From positions 1 to 64,000 of the forward strand of contig NZ_LXYO01000036.1 of NCBI RefSeq assembly GCF_001650915.1: DNA of 64,000 bases. Reading direction: 5' to 3'. Numbering within the stretch: position 1 is the stretch's first letter; every line of letters begins with the position of its first letter. The notes under the pieces are model-generated. The model did not search any database. It was not told where the DNA came from and saw only the letters and a list, made by a program, of their open reading frames with translations. The stretch comes from Marinobacter sp. EhC06 (GTDB taxonomy: Bacteria > Pseudomonadota > Gammaproteobacteria > Pseudomonadales > Oleiphilaceae). Shown piece after piece: positions 34,348 to 43,391 of the stretch. The translations under genes were made by a program, and so were the position numbers.

Positions 34348-35472
34348 TCAGAGCCAGTCGTTCAGCATAATCCCGATACCGAACCGCTGAATCCGATGGT
34401 TGTAGTCAATCAGACTCTCCCCATATCCGTTGTAGTACTGGAAGAACCCCTTAACCGTATCCCCCATCGGGAAGCTGTATCCGAACTCCACCGACGTCTT
34501 GTTGTCATCCGACCGCAGATTATTCATCAGCCGCAACGAAAACGTCCGATCCTCGGTCAGCTTGTATACTGCATGGTAATTGGCATACCCCAGGTAGCGC
34601 TGGATATCCGCATTGTCATCGTCATTGTCCTCCGGAATCCGATACCAGGGCTGGACCATAAAGAGCCAGCGATCATAACTGTAGGCCGCTGACCCCATGA
34701 TGCGATTCCAGCTGCGGGACCGAGGTTCCGACTGGCCGTTGGACTGATGGTTGAACCCCAGGGTCACCCCATTCAGCCGGCCCGGTCCGATATCCCAGTC
34801 GGTCTGGTATCGGGCGAATATCTCGGGCTCGTAGTTGGTCTCCCGGAAAGGCGCTGAGTCGTCCTGGTTGTACACCTGCCAGAACGAGGTCTGGGTGTAG
34901 CCAAACCAGAGTGTGGTGCGGTCATCCAGAATCCCCGTCAGCAACGGCACCTTGAAGCTGATCTGGTACTTGGCCTCTTCCCGTTCCAGGTCGTAGTCAT
35001 AGCCGATAGAACCTAGCCTGGGGCTCGATGGCGATTCGTTCGGGTCTTTCACCCAACTGACGGGCAGGATATAGGTGGGGCGGTGGCCCACGAAACTGCC
35101 GGAAAATGAGAAAACGGCCTTTTCAGCCTCTACATACCGGTCTACCAGTGCCGACATCACACCTGCATCGGAATCGCCTTCCAGGGCATTGCCAGCGACT
35201 GCATCAAGGTCCTCGCCATTGGGCGCCAGTTGTTCCGCGCTTTCCTCGGCTTGCTCTTTGGCGCTTTCAGAGGCCTGGGCCTGGCGCTCTTTCGGTTTGT
35301 AGAGGTTGTCAAAGCAGGCCAGTCGCTTGATCCCGTCGTCAATCAGCGCGCATTGTTCCGGCGAGTCAATCGAGGGTGCCGTCTCAGTCTGAGCCGCTAC
35401 CGTCGACGGAACCGACAGCACAGAGACAGTAATGAAAGCCGTCGATCGCGCCAGCAGATGTGGGGGTGTCAT
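34348..35472 (-). CDS. pldA: outer-membrane phospholipase A
   Basis: 374 residues with a signal peptide (about 1-27). The beta-barrel OMPLA domain occupies about 115-374, with catalytic His242, Ser244 and Asn256 in Asn-His-Gln-Ser-Asn-Gly and Arg-Ser-Trp-Asn-Arg. An extra N-terminal region (about 40-100, Ala/Glu-rich) precedes the barrel, as in other marine gammaproteobacteria. The enzyme hydrolyses phospholipids that reach the outer leaflet. ATG 35472 is preceded by AGGAG. Confidence 0.92.
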   Translation of the reverse strand: MTPPHLLARSTAFITVSVLSVPSTVAAQTETAPSIDSPEQCALIDDGIKRLACFDNLYKPKERQAQASESAKEQAEESAEQLAPNGEDLDAVAGNALEGDSDAGVMSALVDRYVEAEKAVFSFSGSFVGHRPTYILPVSWVKDPNESPSSPRLGSIGYDYDLEREEAKYQISFKVPLLTGILDDRTTLWFGYTQTSFWQVYNQDDSAPFRETNYEPEIFARYQTDWDIGPGRLNGVTLGFNHQSNGQSEPRSRSWNRIMGSAAYSYDRWLFMVQPWYRIPEDNDDDNADIQRYLGYANYHAVYKLTEDRTFSLRLMNNLRSDDNKTSVEFGYSFPMGDTVKGFFQYYNGYGESLIDYNHRIQRFGIGIMLNDWL

Positions 35473-35483
35473 CGGGAGATCTC

Positions 35484-35822
35484 CTAGCTGGCAGTCAGGC
35501 TGAACCAGGTGTTGGCAATACCATAGATCCAGACGCCGATGAGAGTGACGGCCAGAAGCGAGAAAATAAGCTTGTGCTTGAATCGGTTGCCGCTTTCTGC
35601 GGAGGCAACCCAGCGCAGGTACATAAGCCCAATGAAGCTGAGGAAAACCCCCAGGCTGGCGAAGGCAGGGATGAGCAGCCAGCCGGCACTGATCGTCTGG
35701 CCGTCACTGGTCTGACTGGAAAACCACCCCATGGAAGCAAGCAAAACAGCCAGTGCCGTGAATTCGGCAATCAGCAGTGGTTTGCGCAATGGGTGAGGCA
35801 AAGTCGGTTCCGTATTGGTCAT
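35484..35822 (-). CDS. small three-helix membrane protein
   Basis: A 112-residue protein with three hydrophobic helices (about 16-36, 46-68, 84-104) and short polar loops. It starts at Met-Thr-Asn-Thr-Glu (ATG 35822); an upstream in-frame start to 35909 would add a basic stretch unlike a membrane-protein N terminus. It lies 11 bases upstream of pldA on the same strand, so the two are probably co-transcribed. No family is recognised. Confidence 0.65.
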   Translation of the reverse strand: MTNTEPTLPHPLRKPLLIAEFTALAVLLASMGWFSSQTSDGQTISAGWLLIPAFASLGVFLSFIGLMYLRWVASAESGNRFKHKLIFSLLAVTLIGVWIYGIANTWFSLTAS

Positions 35823-36018
35823 GGAAACAGGTCCTGAATGGTAAAACGTCGGCGAACACCATGGTAACCGGATTGTTCGCGAAACACCCTCTGACTTACG
35901 AAATCGCAATTAAAATGGTTGAAATCAATTTATGATTTTGCTGTTTGGTTTTTTTGCCAGGTTTCAGTCGCTATAATGCGGCGACCGAAGATTATAACGC
36001 TCAAATGCGAGGTGCATT

Positions 36019-36438
36019 GTGAAGATGAAGAGAGTCCTGGCTGCTGTACTGGTCGTTGCTGGCCTGACAGCGGGCGCCGTAATGGCAAGTGTCGAAGATG
36101 AAATCCGTGCGCGCATCCAGCCGGTAGGCGAAGTTTGCATGCAGGGTGAAGAGTGCGGCAGCGCGGCTGCTCCGACCGAGACAGCCAGCTCCGGCCCTCG
36201 TTCAGGTAGCGAAGTATACGACGCGGTTTGCATGGCCTGTCACACCACCGGTGCTGCTGGCGCACCTGTGATTGGTGATGCCGATGCCTGGGCTCCTCGC
36301 ATCGACAAGGGGCTGGACACCCTGGTCAGTCACGCGATCAATGGCTTTAATGCCATGCCGGCCAAGGGCGGTTGTGCAAACTGTCCAGATGAAGAAATTC
36401 AGGCGGCTGTCGAGCACCTGGTGGCAGAAAGCCAGTAA
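36019..36438 (+). CDS. cytochrome c5-like periplasmic c-type cytochrome
   Basis: 139 residues from GTG 36019, six bases after an AGG site. A signal peptide (about 1-23) is followed by an acidic linker and one cytochrome c domain with haem motif Cys-Met-Ala-Cys-His; the methionine ligand is probably in Asn-Ala-Met-Pro-Ala-Lys-Gly-Gly. An extra Cys-x2-Cys pair close to the C terminus (Gly-Cys-Ala-Asn-Cys) is characteristic of cytochrome c5. It is probably an electron carrier to a terminal oxidase. Confidence 0.88.
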   Translation: MKMKRVLAAVLVVAGLTAGAVMASVEDEIRARIQPVGEVCMQGEECGSAAAPTETASSGPRSGSEVYDAVCMACHTTGAAGAPVIGDADAWAPRIDKGLDTLVSHAINGFNAMPAKGGCANCPDEEIQAAVEHLVAESQ

Positions 36439-36456
36439 GGCTATTTTGAGTAAAAG

Positions 36457-36486
36457 AAAAGCCCCCGACATTCGGGGGCTTTTTCT
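36457..36486. terminator. bidirectional intrinsic terminator
   Basis: A strong GCCCCCGA-CATT-CGGGGGC stem-loop (about 36461-36479) with T residues on the right and A residues on the left. It can end transcription of the cytochrome gene from the left and of the secreted-protein gene from the right. Confidence 0.9.
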
Positions 36487-36516
36487 TATGGCCTTTCGGC
36501 CTTCCGGTTTTAGCGA

Positions 36517-37062
36517 TCAGGGGAGCGGTTTACGCCTCAGCTCGCCGACTATCATCGCTGTTTCGCCGGTGGCGGTTTGCAGGGTGATCGACCAGCTCTG
36601 ATGTTCTGGTTCCTGGTGATGCATGCTCTCCATCGCTGCCAGGCGTGGGTCCAGCCAGCCAAAACTGGCACTTTGTGACAGCACTGCCCATCTGTCACTC
36701 TCCTCAACGGGCGTTCCCGAGAGAGTTGGGGCGTTTGGCAGAGACCGCCAGCTCGGGCTGTCGGTATTGACCATAACGGTCTTGCCAGTAAACCTGAGAA
36801 AAGCCTCGTCTTGGGCTCCCAATACTGTCAGAGGGGTGTCGCCCCGGTAGCTCAACAGGATGCCCGGGCGTGGGGCATCCAGAATCATGGCGTTCAATCC
36901 CTGAATGTTCGGCTGCTCGGTAATGCGGGCCTGCACGATCTCAGAGGGAGCGCCCTCTGCGTCGGGTGCCCCGTGCGCCCCTGCTGGCGCAGAGGCCACC
37001 AGGGGCAGCAGGCCGAACAAAACCAGTGGCAACCCGCCAGTACTGATCCGTCCGTTTTTCAT
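36517..37062 (-). CDS. small secreted protein next to copper-radical oxidase
   Basis: A 181-residue protein with a signal peptide (about 1-29, ending Ala-Gly-Ala-His). No known domain is recognised. The mature part contains His-Gly near the new N terminus and a Met-His-His segment near residue 147. It starts 20 bases after the oxidase gene on the same strand. The shared operon and the His/Met content raise the possibility of a copper-handling or maturation partner, but nothing in the sequence proves this. Confidence 0.6.
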   Translation of the reverse strand: MKNGRISTGGLPLVLFGLLPLVASAPAGAHGAPDAEGAPSEIVQARITEQPNIQGLNAMILDAPRPGILLSYRGDTPLTVLGAQDEAFLRFTGKTVMVNTDSPSWRSLPNAPTLSGTPVEESDRWAVLSQSASFGWLDPRLAAMESMHHQEPEHQSWSITLQTATGETAMIVGELRRKPLP

Positions 37063-37082
37063 AATGTACTCCCGTTACCTGG

Positions 37083-39338
37083 TTACAGAATCTCAAGTGT
37101 TGATTCGATAATTCCGTCGGCGGTCGTGGTGTCGCCCGCCACCTGGGTTGGCGCCATGCATTCGAGATTCTCGTTGACCACGGTGATGGGAGCCGATATT
37201 GACGGCACCCTTCCCTCAGCCGTCTCTTTGCTTACGAACAGCATGTATTCGCCGGCGGGGACCACGTTGTGGTTGTCTGGCATTTTCAGGGTCAGCTTGT
37301 TGCCGTTGCCTCTTTCCATGATTAGCTCAATGGCGCGCTGGTCGCCATCAATTACATGGGTCATGACCGTCCGGCGAATCAGCAGCGCCTTGTCGATCTG
37401 GTCTGCCTGGTCAACCTTTATATTGAAGCGATCCCCAATGGTCAGGTTGCGCGGCGCGCTCAGGATTTCCGGGCGGTCGTCACGCATGGCATAGGGTGGT
37501 GTGTAGATTTCAAAGCTGGGATCCCTTCCGTCATACGGCGCCAAGCCGAAGTCCTGAAGATCGACGAAGGTCAGGTAGGCGGTGTTGATCGGCGAATGCC
37601 CGGCAATCATCACACGACCGTCTTCCATCAGTACCGCCGTGTTGTGGTAAGTCCGTGCCCGGTGGCCTGTTGCCATTTCAGTCCAGGTGCCCGTTTCCGG
37701 ATCAAAACGCTCAGCCGTGCGAATCGGCCCTTCAAGGCCGGGCACGACAACGCCATCACGGTTCCCACCGCTGAACACCATGACGCTGCCGTCCGGCATC
37801 ACAACATTGGTGCCATACCAGCGTGGCTGGTTGAGCGGGCCAGTGAGACGGGATTCGTAGCCGATGTCATTACCATTCGTGGTGATTCGGTCGATACGGC
37901 TCTGGTCCGTGGGCAGGTAGCCGCCGGGATTGGTCAGCAGGGCGTAACTGGGCACGCCACCGGCAGTCAACAGCTCCACGTCCGTGTATTCGCCGTTGGC
38001 ATTCGGTTTCAGCGGCAGCATGGTTGAAGAGGTGGAACCGCGCATGCCGCCGGCAATGGCCATTCGCAGGTCTTCTTCTGAAATGCCCAGCTCTGCGCCG
38101 CTTTCCAGCAGATCAGATGGAGCTTCCAGCACATCGCCCAGAAGCGAGCCGACCTGGTCCAGGGAAAGATTGGTGATATTCATTGTGCTGCTGAGCTGGC
38201 CCAGCCCGATTTCATCCAGTCTCAGGGGCAGTCCGGCATAGCCGATGTCGTTCCAGCGCTGGGTTGCGGGATTGTAGCTCGCGACAATGTTCCATAAGGC
38301 TTGGTCATAACCCTGGCCAAAGGGATTGAATGCCTGGCCTCCGGCATTGTAGAGCACGTGACCGTTGGGCAGCAGATGCATGCGCGGGTACAACGGCAAA
38401 GACCTGTCTGCGGTAGAGGGATTCTCTGTCCACGACCCCGCGCAAGGGTTGTAGGTTTCCGTTTGAACCACGTTACGACCGCTATTCAGCGGTTCATCCG
38501 GGTAGACCGGTTTCAGGAGTTTGGTGACGCCACTGGCAACAAAAACGTCGCCATTGCCCAGGGTGACCAGCGACGGGTACCAGCGGCCGTAGGTCATGTC
38601 ACCGCTCTGGCGCCAGGTGTTGGTTGCCTCATCGAAAATCCGGGAATTCTTGATGCCCTCCAGTTCCGCGACACCCAGGGGTAGGCCGTCAATGCCGGGC
38701 TCCGAGTAATAGTCCGTGCCGCCGACGGCCATGACATCGCCATTTGCAAGGCCAATAACATCCGAGCAGAACAGGGCTCCGTCGTTTTTGCTGGTGTTAT
38801 CTGCAGTATCAATCAAGCCGTCAAGTTCGGTGCCGTTGAGCAGGGTTTCGCTGTCATTGCCGTCCGGGTTGGCACCGGCATCCAGCGGAGAGGGTTTGAG
38901 CCACGACGGGTTGTCGTTTTCATCCAGCGAAAGTACCCGTGTCTGGTCATTGACTGAAACCTCGCCAAATTCGGCGACGATCGATAGCTCAACATTCTCA
39001 GTGCCTTCCAGCGCGTTCAAATAGAGCAGGCGACCGTCTTTCAGCAGGGCCATGGTGCCTGCTGCCGGTTTGCATTCATCCATGCCATCGGCCCGGGTGA
39101 TGCATTTTTCGTCGGTTTCAACAGCCTCACCGTCGACGATGATGGTGGGTTCCGCAAAAGGTTCGCTGAAACGTCCCTTCTCTGAGTAATCCTCTGCCAG
39201 AGTCGTCTGGCTCGATGAATCCTCGTTAGAGGTCCCGAGGAGTCCGCCCAGCAGACCCGCGCTGGCGGTCGTGGACCCCGCCGCAATGAGCAAAAACGAA
39301 CCGGTAAGCTGACACAATCGATTGCGATGTGTGGACAT
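37083..39338 (-). CDS. secreted galactose oxidase-like copper-radical oxidase
   Basis: A 751-residue protein with a signal peptide (about 1-27), Kelch-like propeller repeats and a C-terminal DUF1929 early-set domain (about 620-740). The residues that build the copper-radical site of galactose oxidase are present: Cys191 (Phe-Cys-Ser-Asp) and Tyr254 (Arg-Trp-Tyr-Pro) for the thioether cofactor, Tyr564-His565 and His661 as copper ligands. It should oxidise a primary alcohol or aldehyde group to release hydrogen peroxide; the substrate is unknown. An Asn/Leu-rich insertion around 365-445 is not typical of fungal enzymes. It is the first gene of a two-gene operon. Confidence 0.85.
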   Translation of the reverse strand: MSTHRNRLCQLTGSFLLIAAGSTTASAGLLGGLLGTSNEDSSSQTTLAEDYSEKGRFSEPFAEPTIIVDGEAVETDEKCITRADGMDECKPAAGTMALLKDGRLLYLNALEGTENVELSIVAEFGEVSVNDQTRVLSLDENDNPSWLKPSPLDAGANPDGNDSETLLNGTELDGLIDTADNTSKNDGALFCSDVIGLANGDVMAVGGTDYYSEPGIDGLPLGVAELEGIKNSRIFDEATNTWRQSGDMTYGRWYPSLVTLGNGDVFVASGVTKLLKPVYPDEPLNSGRNVVQTETYNPCAGSWTENPSTADRSLPLYPRMHLLPNGHVLYNAGGQAFNPFGQGYDQALWNIVASYNPATQRWNDIGYAGLPLRLDEIGLGQLSSTMNITNLSLDQVGSLLGDVLEAPSDLLESGAELGISEEDLRMAIAGGMRGSTSSTMLPLKPNANGEYTDVELLTAGGVPSYALLTNPGGYLPTDQSRIDRITTNGNDIGYESRLTGPLNQPRWYGTNVVMPDGSVMVFSGGNRDGVVVPGLEGPIRTAERFDPETGTWTEMATGHRARTYHNTAVLMEDGRVMIAGHSPINTAYLTFVDLQDFGLAPYDGRDPSFEIYTPPYAMRDDRPEILSAPRNLTIGDRFNIKVDQADQIDKALLIRRTVMTHVIDGDQRAIELIMERGNGNKLTLKMPDNHNVVPAGEYMLFVSKETAEGRVPSISAPITVVNENLECMAPTQVAGDTTTADGIIESTLEIL

Positions 39339-39443
39339 GAAGCTCTCCTGATCTTGTTGTTGTCGAAGTGGGATCTGGTCTCCCGCTTGCAGGAACGGAT
39401 CAGGGGCGTCAAAAGTTGCAGTATTTGTGAAAAAAAGTGAAAT

Positions 39444-41462
39444 CTACAGGCCGAGATCGCCCAGAAGCGCGCTCAGAGTCGCTTTTCCCTTCTTCTGGTT
39501 GGCTTCCACATCAAGGTCGCCAGTGCCTTCCCACTTGAGATCTTCTTCGGGCAGTTCATCAAGAAAACGGCTCGGGATGGTTTCCAGCTTTTCCCCGTAC
39601 TGTTTTCGGGTAGCCGCATAGGTCAGCGTCAGTGTTTCCCGGGCGCGGGTAATGCCTACGTACATCAGCCGCCGTTCCTCCTCAATGTTGCCTTCCTCGA
39701 TGCTGCTTCGATGGGGCAGGATTTCCTCTTCAAGACCCATGATGAACACATGGGGGAATTCCAGACCCTTGGAAGCGTGCAGCGTGAGCAGCTGAACCTT
39801 GTCGCTGTCGTCGTCCTCTTCCCGCTGTTCCATCATGTCCCGAAGGATCAGTTTGGTAATGGCATCTTCGATGCCGAGCTCATCGGCCGTGCCCTTGCCG
39901 TCATCGAGCATGCGCTGGATGGATTCCACCAGGTACCAGATATTTTCCATCCTTCGCTCGGCCTGCTTGGGCGTGCCTGAGTGCTGGTGCAGCCATTCTT
40001 CGTACTCGATGTCCGTGAACAGCTGCTTGATCACGGGTATCGGGTTTTCGCTGTGCAGCCGCTCGCAGGTGGCATCTACCCAGTGAGCAAACCTCCGGAG
40101 ACGATCCAGCCCCTTCTCGGTTACGTGGGTCTCTGCGCCCATGTCACCCAGGGCCTTGAACAGGCTGACATTGCGGGAGCGGGCGTAGTGGCTGAGCTGC
40201 TCCAGGGTGCGTGGACCGATTTCCCGGCGGGGCACGTTGACCACCCGCAGGAACGCGGCGTCGTCGTCCGGGTTGATCAACAGCCGCAGGTAGGACATGG
40301 CGTCCTTGATCTCGTTCTTTGAGAAAAAGGACTGGCCGCCGGAGATGCGGTAGGGGATTTGGTAGGCCTGCAGCTTCATTTCCAGCAGGCGTGCCTGGTG
40401 GTTGCCACGGTACAGCACGGCGAAGTCCCGGAAATCGAGGCCTTTTTTCAGCTTCTGATCGAGAATCTCGGTGGCCACCCGGTCGGTTTCCGCGTCTTCG
40501 TTGCGGCACCGGACAATCCGGATTTCTTCGCCGATAGTGTGATCACTCCACAGAGCCTTCTCGAACACGTGGGGGTTGTTGGCGATCACGGTGTTAGCGC
40601 TGCGCAGGATCCGTGCGGTGGACCGGTAATTCTGCTCAAGCTTGACGATTTTCAGGCTTGGGAAGTCTTCCTTGAGCTGGGCCAGGTTTTCCGGCCGGGC
40701 ACCGCGCCAGGCGTAGATCGACTGGTCGTCGTCGCCAACCACGGTAAACGCGGCCCGCTCTGCCACCAGGAGTTTGACCAGTTCGTACTGGCACACGTTG
40801 GTGTCCTGGTATTCATCCACCAGCATGTAGCGAATCTTCCGCCGCCATTTCGCGAGCACGTCTGGATTCGAGCGGAACAGCATCACGGGAAGCAGGATCA
40901 GATCATCAAAATCGACCGCGTTGTAAGCCTTAAGGTACTCGTTGTATTTCCTGTAGATGATCGCAATGCGCTGTTCGCGCTCATCCGCGGCTTTGCTCAG
41001 GGCTTCGGCCGGCCCCCGCATGGCGTTTTTCCAGGATGAAATGGTCATCTGGATGTCATTGAGCTCGTCCCCGGCCTCGGCACTGGCTTCCCGGAGCATC
41101 AGATCCTGTAACAGGGCCTTGGCATCCTCGGCATCGAAGATGGAAAAACCGGGGTGGTAACCGAGATGCGTGTGCTCTTCCCGGATCATATTGAGGCCAA
41201 GATTATGAAAAGTGGATACAATCAGGCCCCGGGTCAGCTTCCTGTCGACGATTCGGCCAACCCTCTCCTTCATTTCCCGGGCAGCCTTGTTGGTGAAGGT
41301 GACTGCGGCAATATGACGCCCCGGGATTCCTAGCTGCTCGATCAGGTAGGCAATCTTGCGGGTGATCACGCTGGTCTTGCCGCTGCCGGCACCGGCGAGC
41401 ACCAGCATCGGGCCATCAGCATAGCGGACTGCTTCGCTTTGTCTCGGGTTGAGCTTGTTCAC
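39444..41462 (-). CDS. rep: ATP-dependent DNA helicase Rep
   Basis: A 672-residue superfamily 1A helicase, the same length as E. coli Rep. It has a Q motif near residue 8, Walker A Ala-Gly-Ala-Gly-Ser-Gly-Lys-Thr (23-30), motif II Asp-Glu-Tyr-Gln-Asp, motif III Gly-Asp-Asp-Asp-Gln-Ser-Ile-Tyr, motif V His-Ala-Ser-Lys-Gly-Leu-Glu-Phe and motif VI Val-Gly-Ile-Thr-Arg-Ala. Rep moves 3' to 5' and clears nucleoprotein blocks ahead of replication forks. Confidence 0.95.
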   Translation of the reverse strand: MNKLNPRQSEAVRYADGPMLVLAGAGSGKTSVITRKIAYLIEQLGIPGRHIAAVTFTNKAAREMKERVGRIVDRKLTRGLIVSTFHNLGLNMIREEHTHLGYHPGFSIFDAEDAKALLQDLMLREASAEAGDELNDIQMTISSWKNAMRGPAEALSKAADEREQRIAIIYRKYNEYLKAYNAVDFDDLILLPVMLFRSNPDVLAKWRRKIRYMLVDEYQDTNVCQYELVKLLVAERAAFTVVGDDDQSIYAWRGARPENLAQLKEDFPSLKIVKLEQNYRSTARILRSANTVIANNPHVFEKALWSDHTIGEEIRIVRCRNEDAETDRVATEILDQKLKKGLDFRDFAVLYRGNHQARLLEMKLQAYQIPYRISGGQSFFSKNEIKDAMSYLRLLINPDDDAAFLRVVNVPRREIGPRTLEQLSHYARSRNVSLFKALGDMGAETHVTEKGLDRLRRFAHWVDATCERLHSENPIPVIKQLFTDIEYEEWLHQHSGTPKQAERRMENIWYLVESIQRMLDDGKGTADELGIEDAITKLILRDMMEQREEDDDSDKVQLLTLHASKGLEFPHVFIMGLEEEILPHRSSIEEGNIEEERRLMYVGITRARETLTLTYAATRKQYGEKLETIPSRFLDELPEEDLKWEGTGDLDVEANQKKGKATLSALLGDLGL

Positions 41463-41605
41463 AAATAAATGGCCAGAATGGAACGAAATGGGGATAACGG
41501 ACGTGGGCTTATTCTACACCAGACAGAGTTACTGTACCTTGGGGATCTATCGACTATGATTAACAGAACGGACTCGGTTGTTCACGCATAAATGGATCCT
41601 GCTTG

Positions 41606-43342
41606 ATGACATTGCCACTGGAAACCATGAGGCCCGGACAGTTGCGCCTGTTGGTTCTGACACCAGATTACGCTGATTTTCTCTGGCTGAATGCTCTTCT
41701 GGCGGGCGACGTCGAAATCAGTGCGGACGCAACCTGGTGCCCGGACCTGGTGGATTGTGATGATCTGATCCGCAACGCCAGTTTTGATGTCATCGTTTGG
41801 GACTGCGTGTTTCATGGTGGCTCAGAGGCATCTTTCCTTCAGTACCTGGCGGTTGCCAGCAATGAAAAGCCCGTGCTTGCTCTGAGTGCCGAGCCTCCCG
41901 GGGAGCGGGCGCCCGAATTGCTTGCTTCGGGCGCCGCTGATTATCTCAGTCGCCAGAACCTGGACCACTGGAATTTCCGGCGGGCTGTGAAATGCCTCTG
42001 GTATCGGGATCAGTTGTCCGAGTCCGCCCACGGTCAACTCGGCCGCGAAGTCGCCACCGGTTTTATCAACCGGGACCTTTTCTTCGATCGTCTCCAACAG
42101 GCCTTGCTACGGGCCGAGCGGGCCGGCCATCGGCTGGCTTTACTGCACCTCAACATTGATGACTTCCGCAGCATCAACGAATCGTTTGGCTACCAGAAAA
42201 GCGACCAGTTGATGATGAAGCTGGCAGAGCGGCTTCGTCATTCGCTCCGGCGGGTGGATTCGCTGATGCGTATCGGGGGCGACGAGCTGGCCATTATTGT
42301 CGAAAAGGTCGAGGACTCCCTGGATATCACCCAGATTATCCGCAAGGTGGTCAACGCCCTTGATGAGCCGGTTACCATTGATGGCCAGACCGTAGTGGTC
42401 AGTGCCAGCCTTGGCGTTGCAACCTACCCGGAAGCCGGCGACAGCGCCGAAAATCTGTTGCGCCGGGCCAACCGTGCCATGTTCGAAGCAAAACGGGACC
42501 CGGGCACCAGCTACCGTTTCTATGACCGCCAGCTGCACATTTCCGCCGGTTATCAGCTTCGTCTGGAGGCGGACCTCCGCAACGCCCTGAGAGGCAAGGA
42601 GCTGGAGCTTTACTACCAGCCCAGGATTGATCTGGCCACCGAGGAGGTTCGGGGCGTGGAATGCCTGTTGCGCTGGAATCATCCGGAGCGTGGGCTGGTG
42701 GGGCCGGACGAATTCATTCCGGTGGCCGAGCGCAGTGGGTTGATCGTGCCCATTGGTTACTGGGTCATCGAACAGGCCTGTAAGCGTTTGCAGGAATCTG
42801 CTGAACTCGGTTTCCCCGGGCTGGTGTTCGCGGTCAATCTGTCATTCCGGCAGTTTCACGATCGCAAGATGACTGAAACCATTTTTCGCATCATCTTTAA
42901 CGCCAACGTGGATACCAGTCTGCTGGAGCTGGAGCTGACCGAGAGTGCCATGATGCACGACCCGGAGTATGCCCAGCGCTGCCTGCGGGAATTGAACCAG
43001 CTGGGGATCAGTTTTGCCCTGGACGATTTCGGAACCGGCTTTTCATCGTTGAGTAATCTTCAGCATTTGCCGATCTCGCTGGTGAAGATCGACAAGTCGT
43101 TCGTGCAGGAGTTGGGCAATTCGGCAGACGCCGAACACATCATTCGGGCCATCATCAGCCTGGCCCACAGCCTGCAGATCAGCGTGGTCGCCGAAGGTGT
43201 GGAAACCGAGGGGCAACTGGAGTTTCTGCGCCAGCAGCATTGCGATGAAATCCAGGGCTATTATTACGCCCGGCCCATGCCCTGGGCAGATCTTGTGCAA
43301 TTCCTGAACAAGCGGGGTCAGGCCGCTTGCCTGCAGCAGTAA
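41606..43342 (+). CDS. REC-like, GGDEF and EAL domain protein
   Basis: 578 residues from ATG 41606. Residues about 12-125 form a response-regulator-like fold with a candidate phospho-acceptor Asp66. A GGDEF domain (about 150-310) has Gly-Gly-Asp-Glu-Leu at 224-228, where the final Phe is replaced. An EAL domain (about 325-570) reads Glu352-Cys-Leu in place of Glu-Ala-Leu but keeps the metal ligand Glu and the Asp-Asp-Phe-Gly-Thr-Gly and Ala-Glu-Gly-Val-Glu motifs. The likely activity is c-di-GMP hydrolysis, with the GGDEF part weak or regulatory. It is divergent from rep. Confidence 0.88.
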   Translation: MTLPLETMRPGQLRLLVLTPDYADFLWLNALLAGDVEISADATWCPDLVDCDDLIRNASFDVIVWDCVFHGGSEASFLQYLAVASNEKPVLALSAEPPGERAPELLASGAADYLSRQNLDHWNFRRAVKCLWYRDQLSESAHGQLGREVATGFINRDLFFDRLQQALLRAERAGHRLALLHLNIDDFRSINESFGYQKSDQLMMKLAERLRHSLRRVDSLMRIGGDELAIIVEKVEDSLDITQIIRKVVNALDEPVTIDGQTVVVSASLGVATYPEAGDSAENLLRRANRAMFEAKRDPGTSYRFYDRQLHISAGYQLRLEADLRNALRGKELELYYQPRIDLATEEVRGVECLLRWNHPERGLVGPDEFIPVAERSGLIVPIGYWVIEQACKRLQESAELGFPGLVFAVNLSFRQFHDRKMTETIFRIIFNANVDTSLLELELTESAMMHDPEYAQRCLRELNQLGISFALDDFGTGFSSLSNLQHLPISLVKIDKSFVQELGNSADAEHIIRAIISLAHSLQISVVAEGVETEGQLEFLRQQHCDEIQGYYYARPMPWADLVQFLNKRGQAACLQQ

Positions 43343-43391
43343 GCCGCTGTACCTTTGCTGGTTTATTGGCAAAGCATCAGACAGAGGTTGC

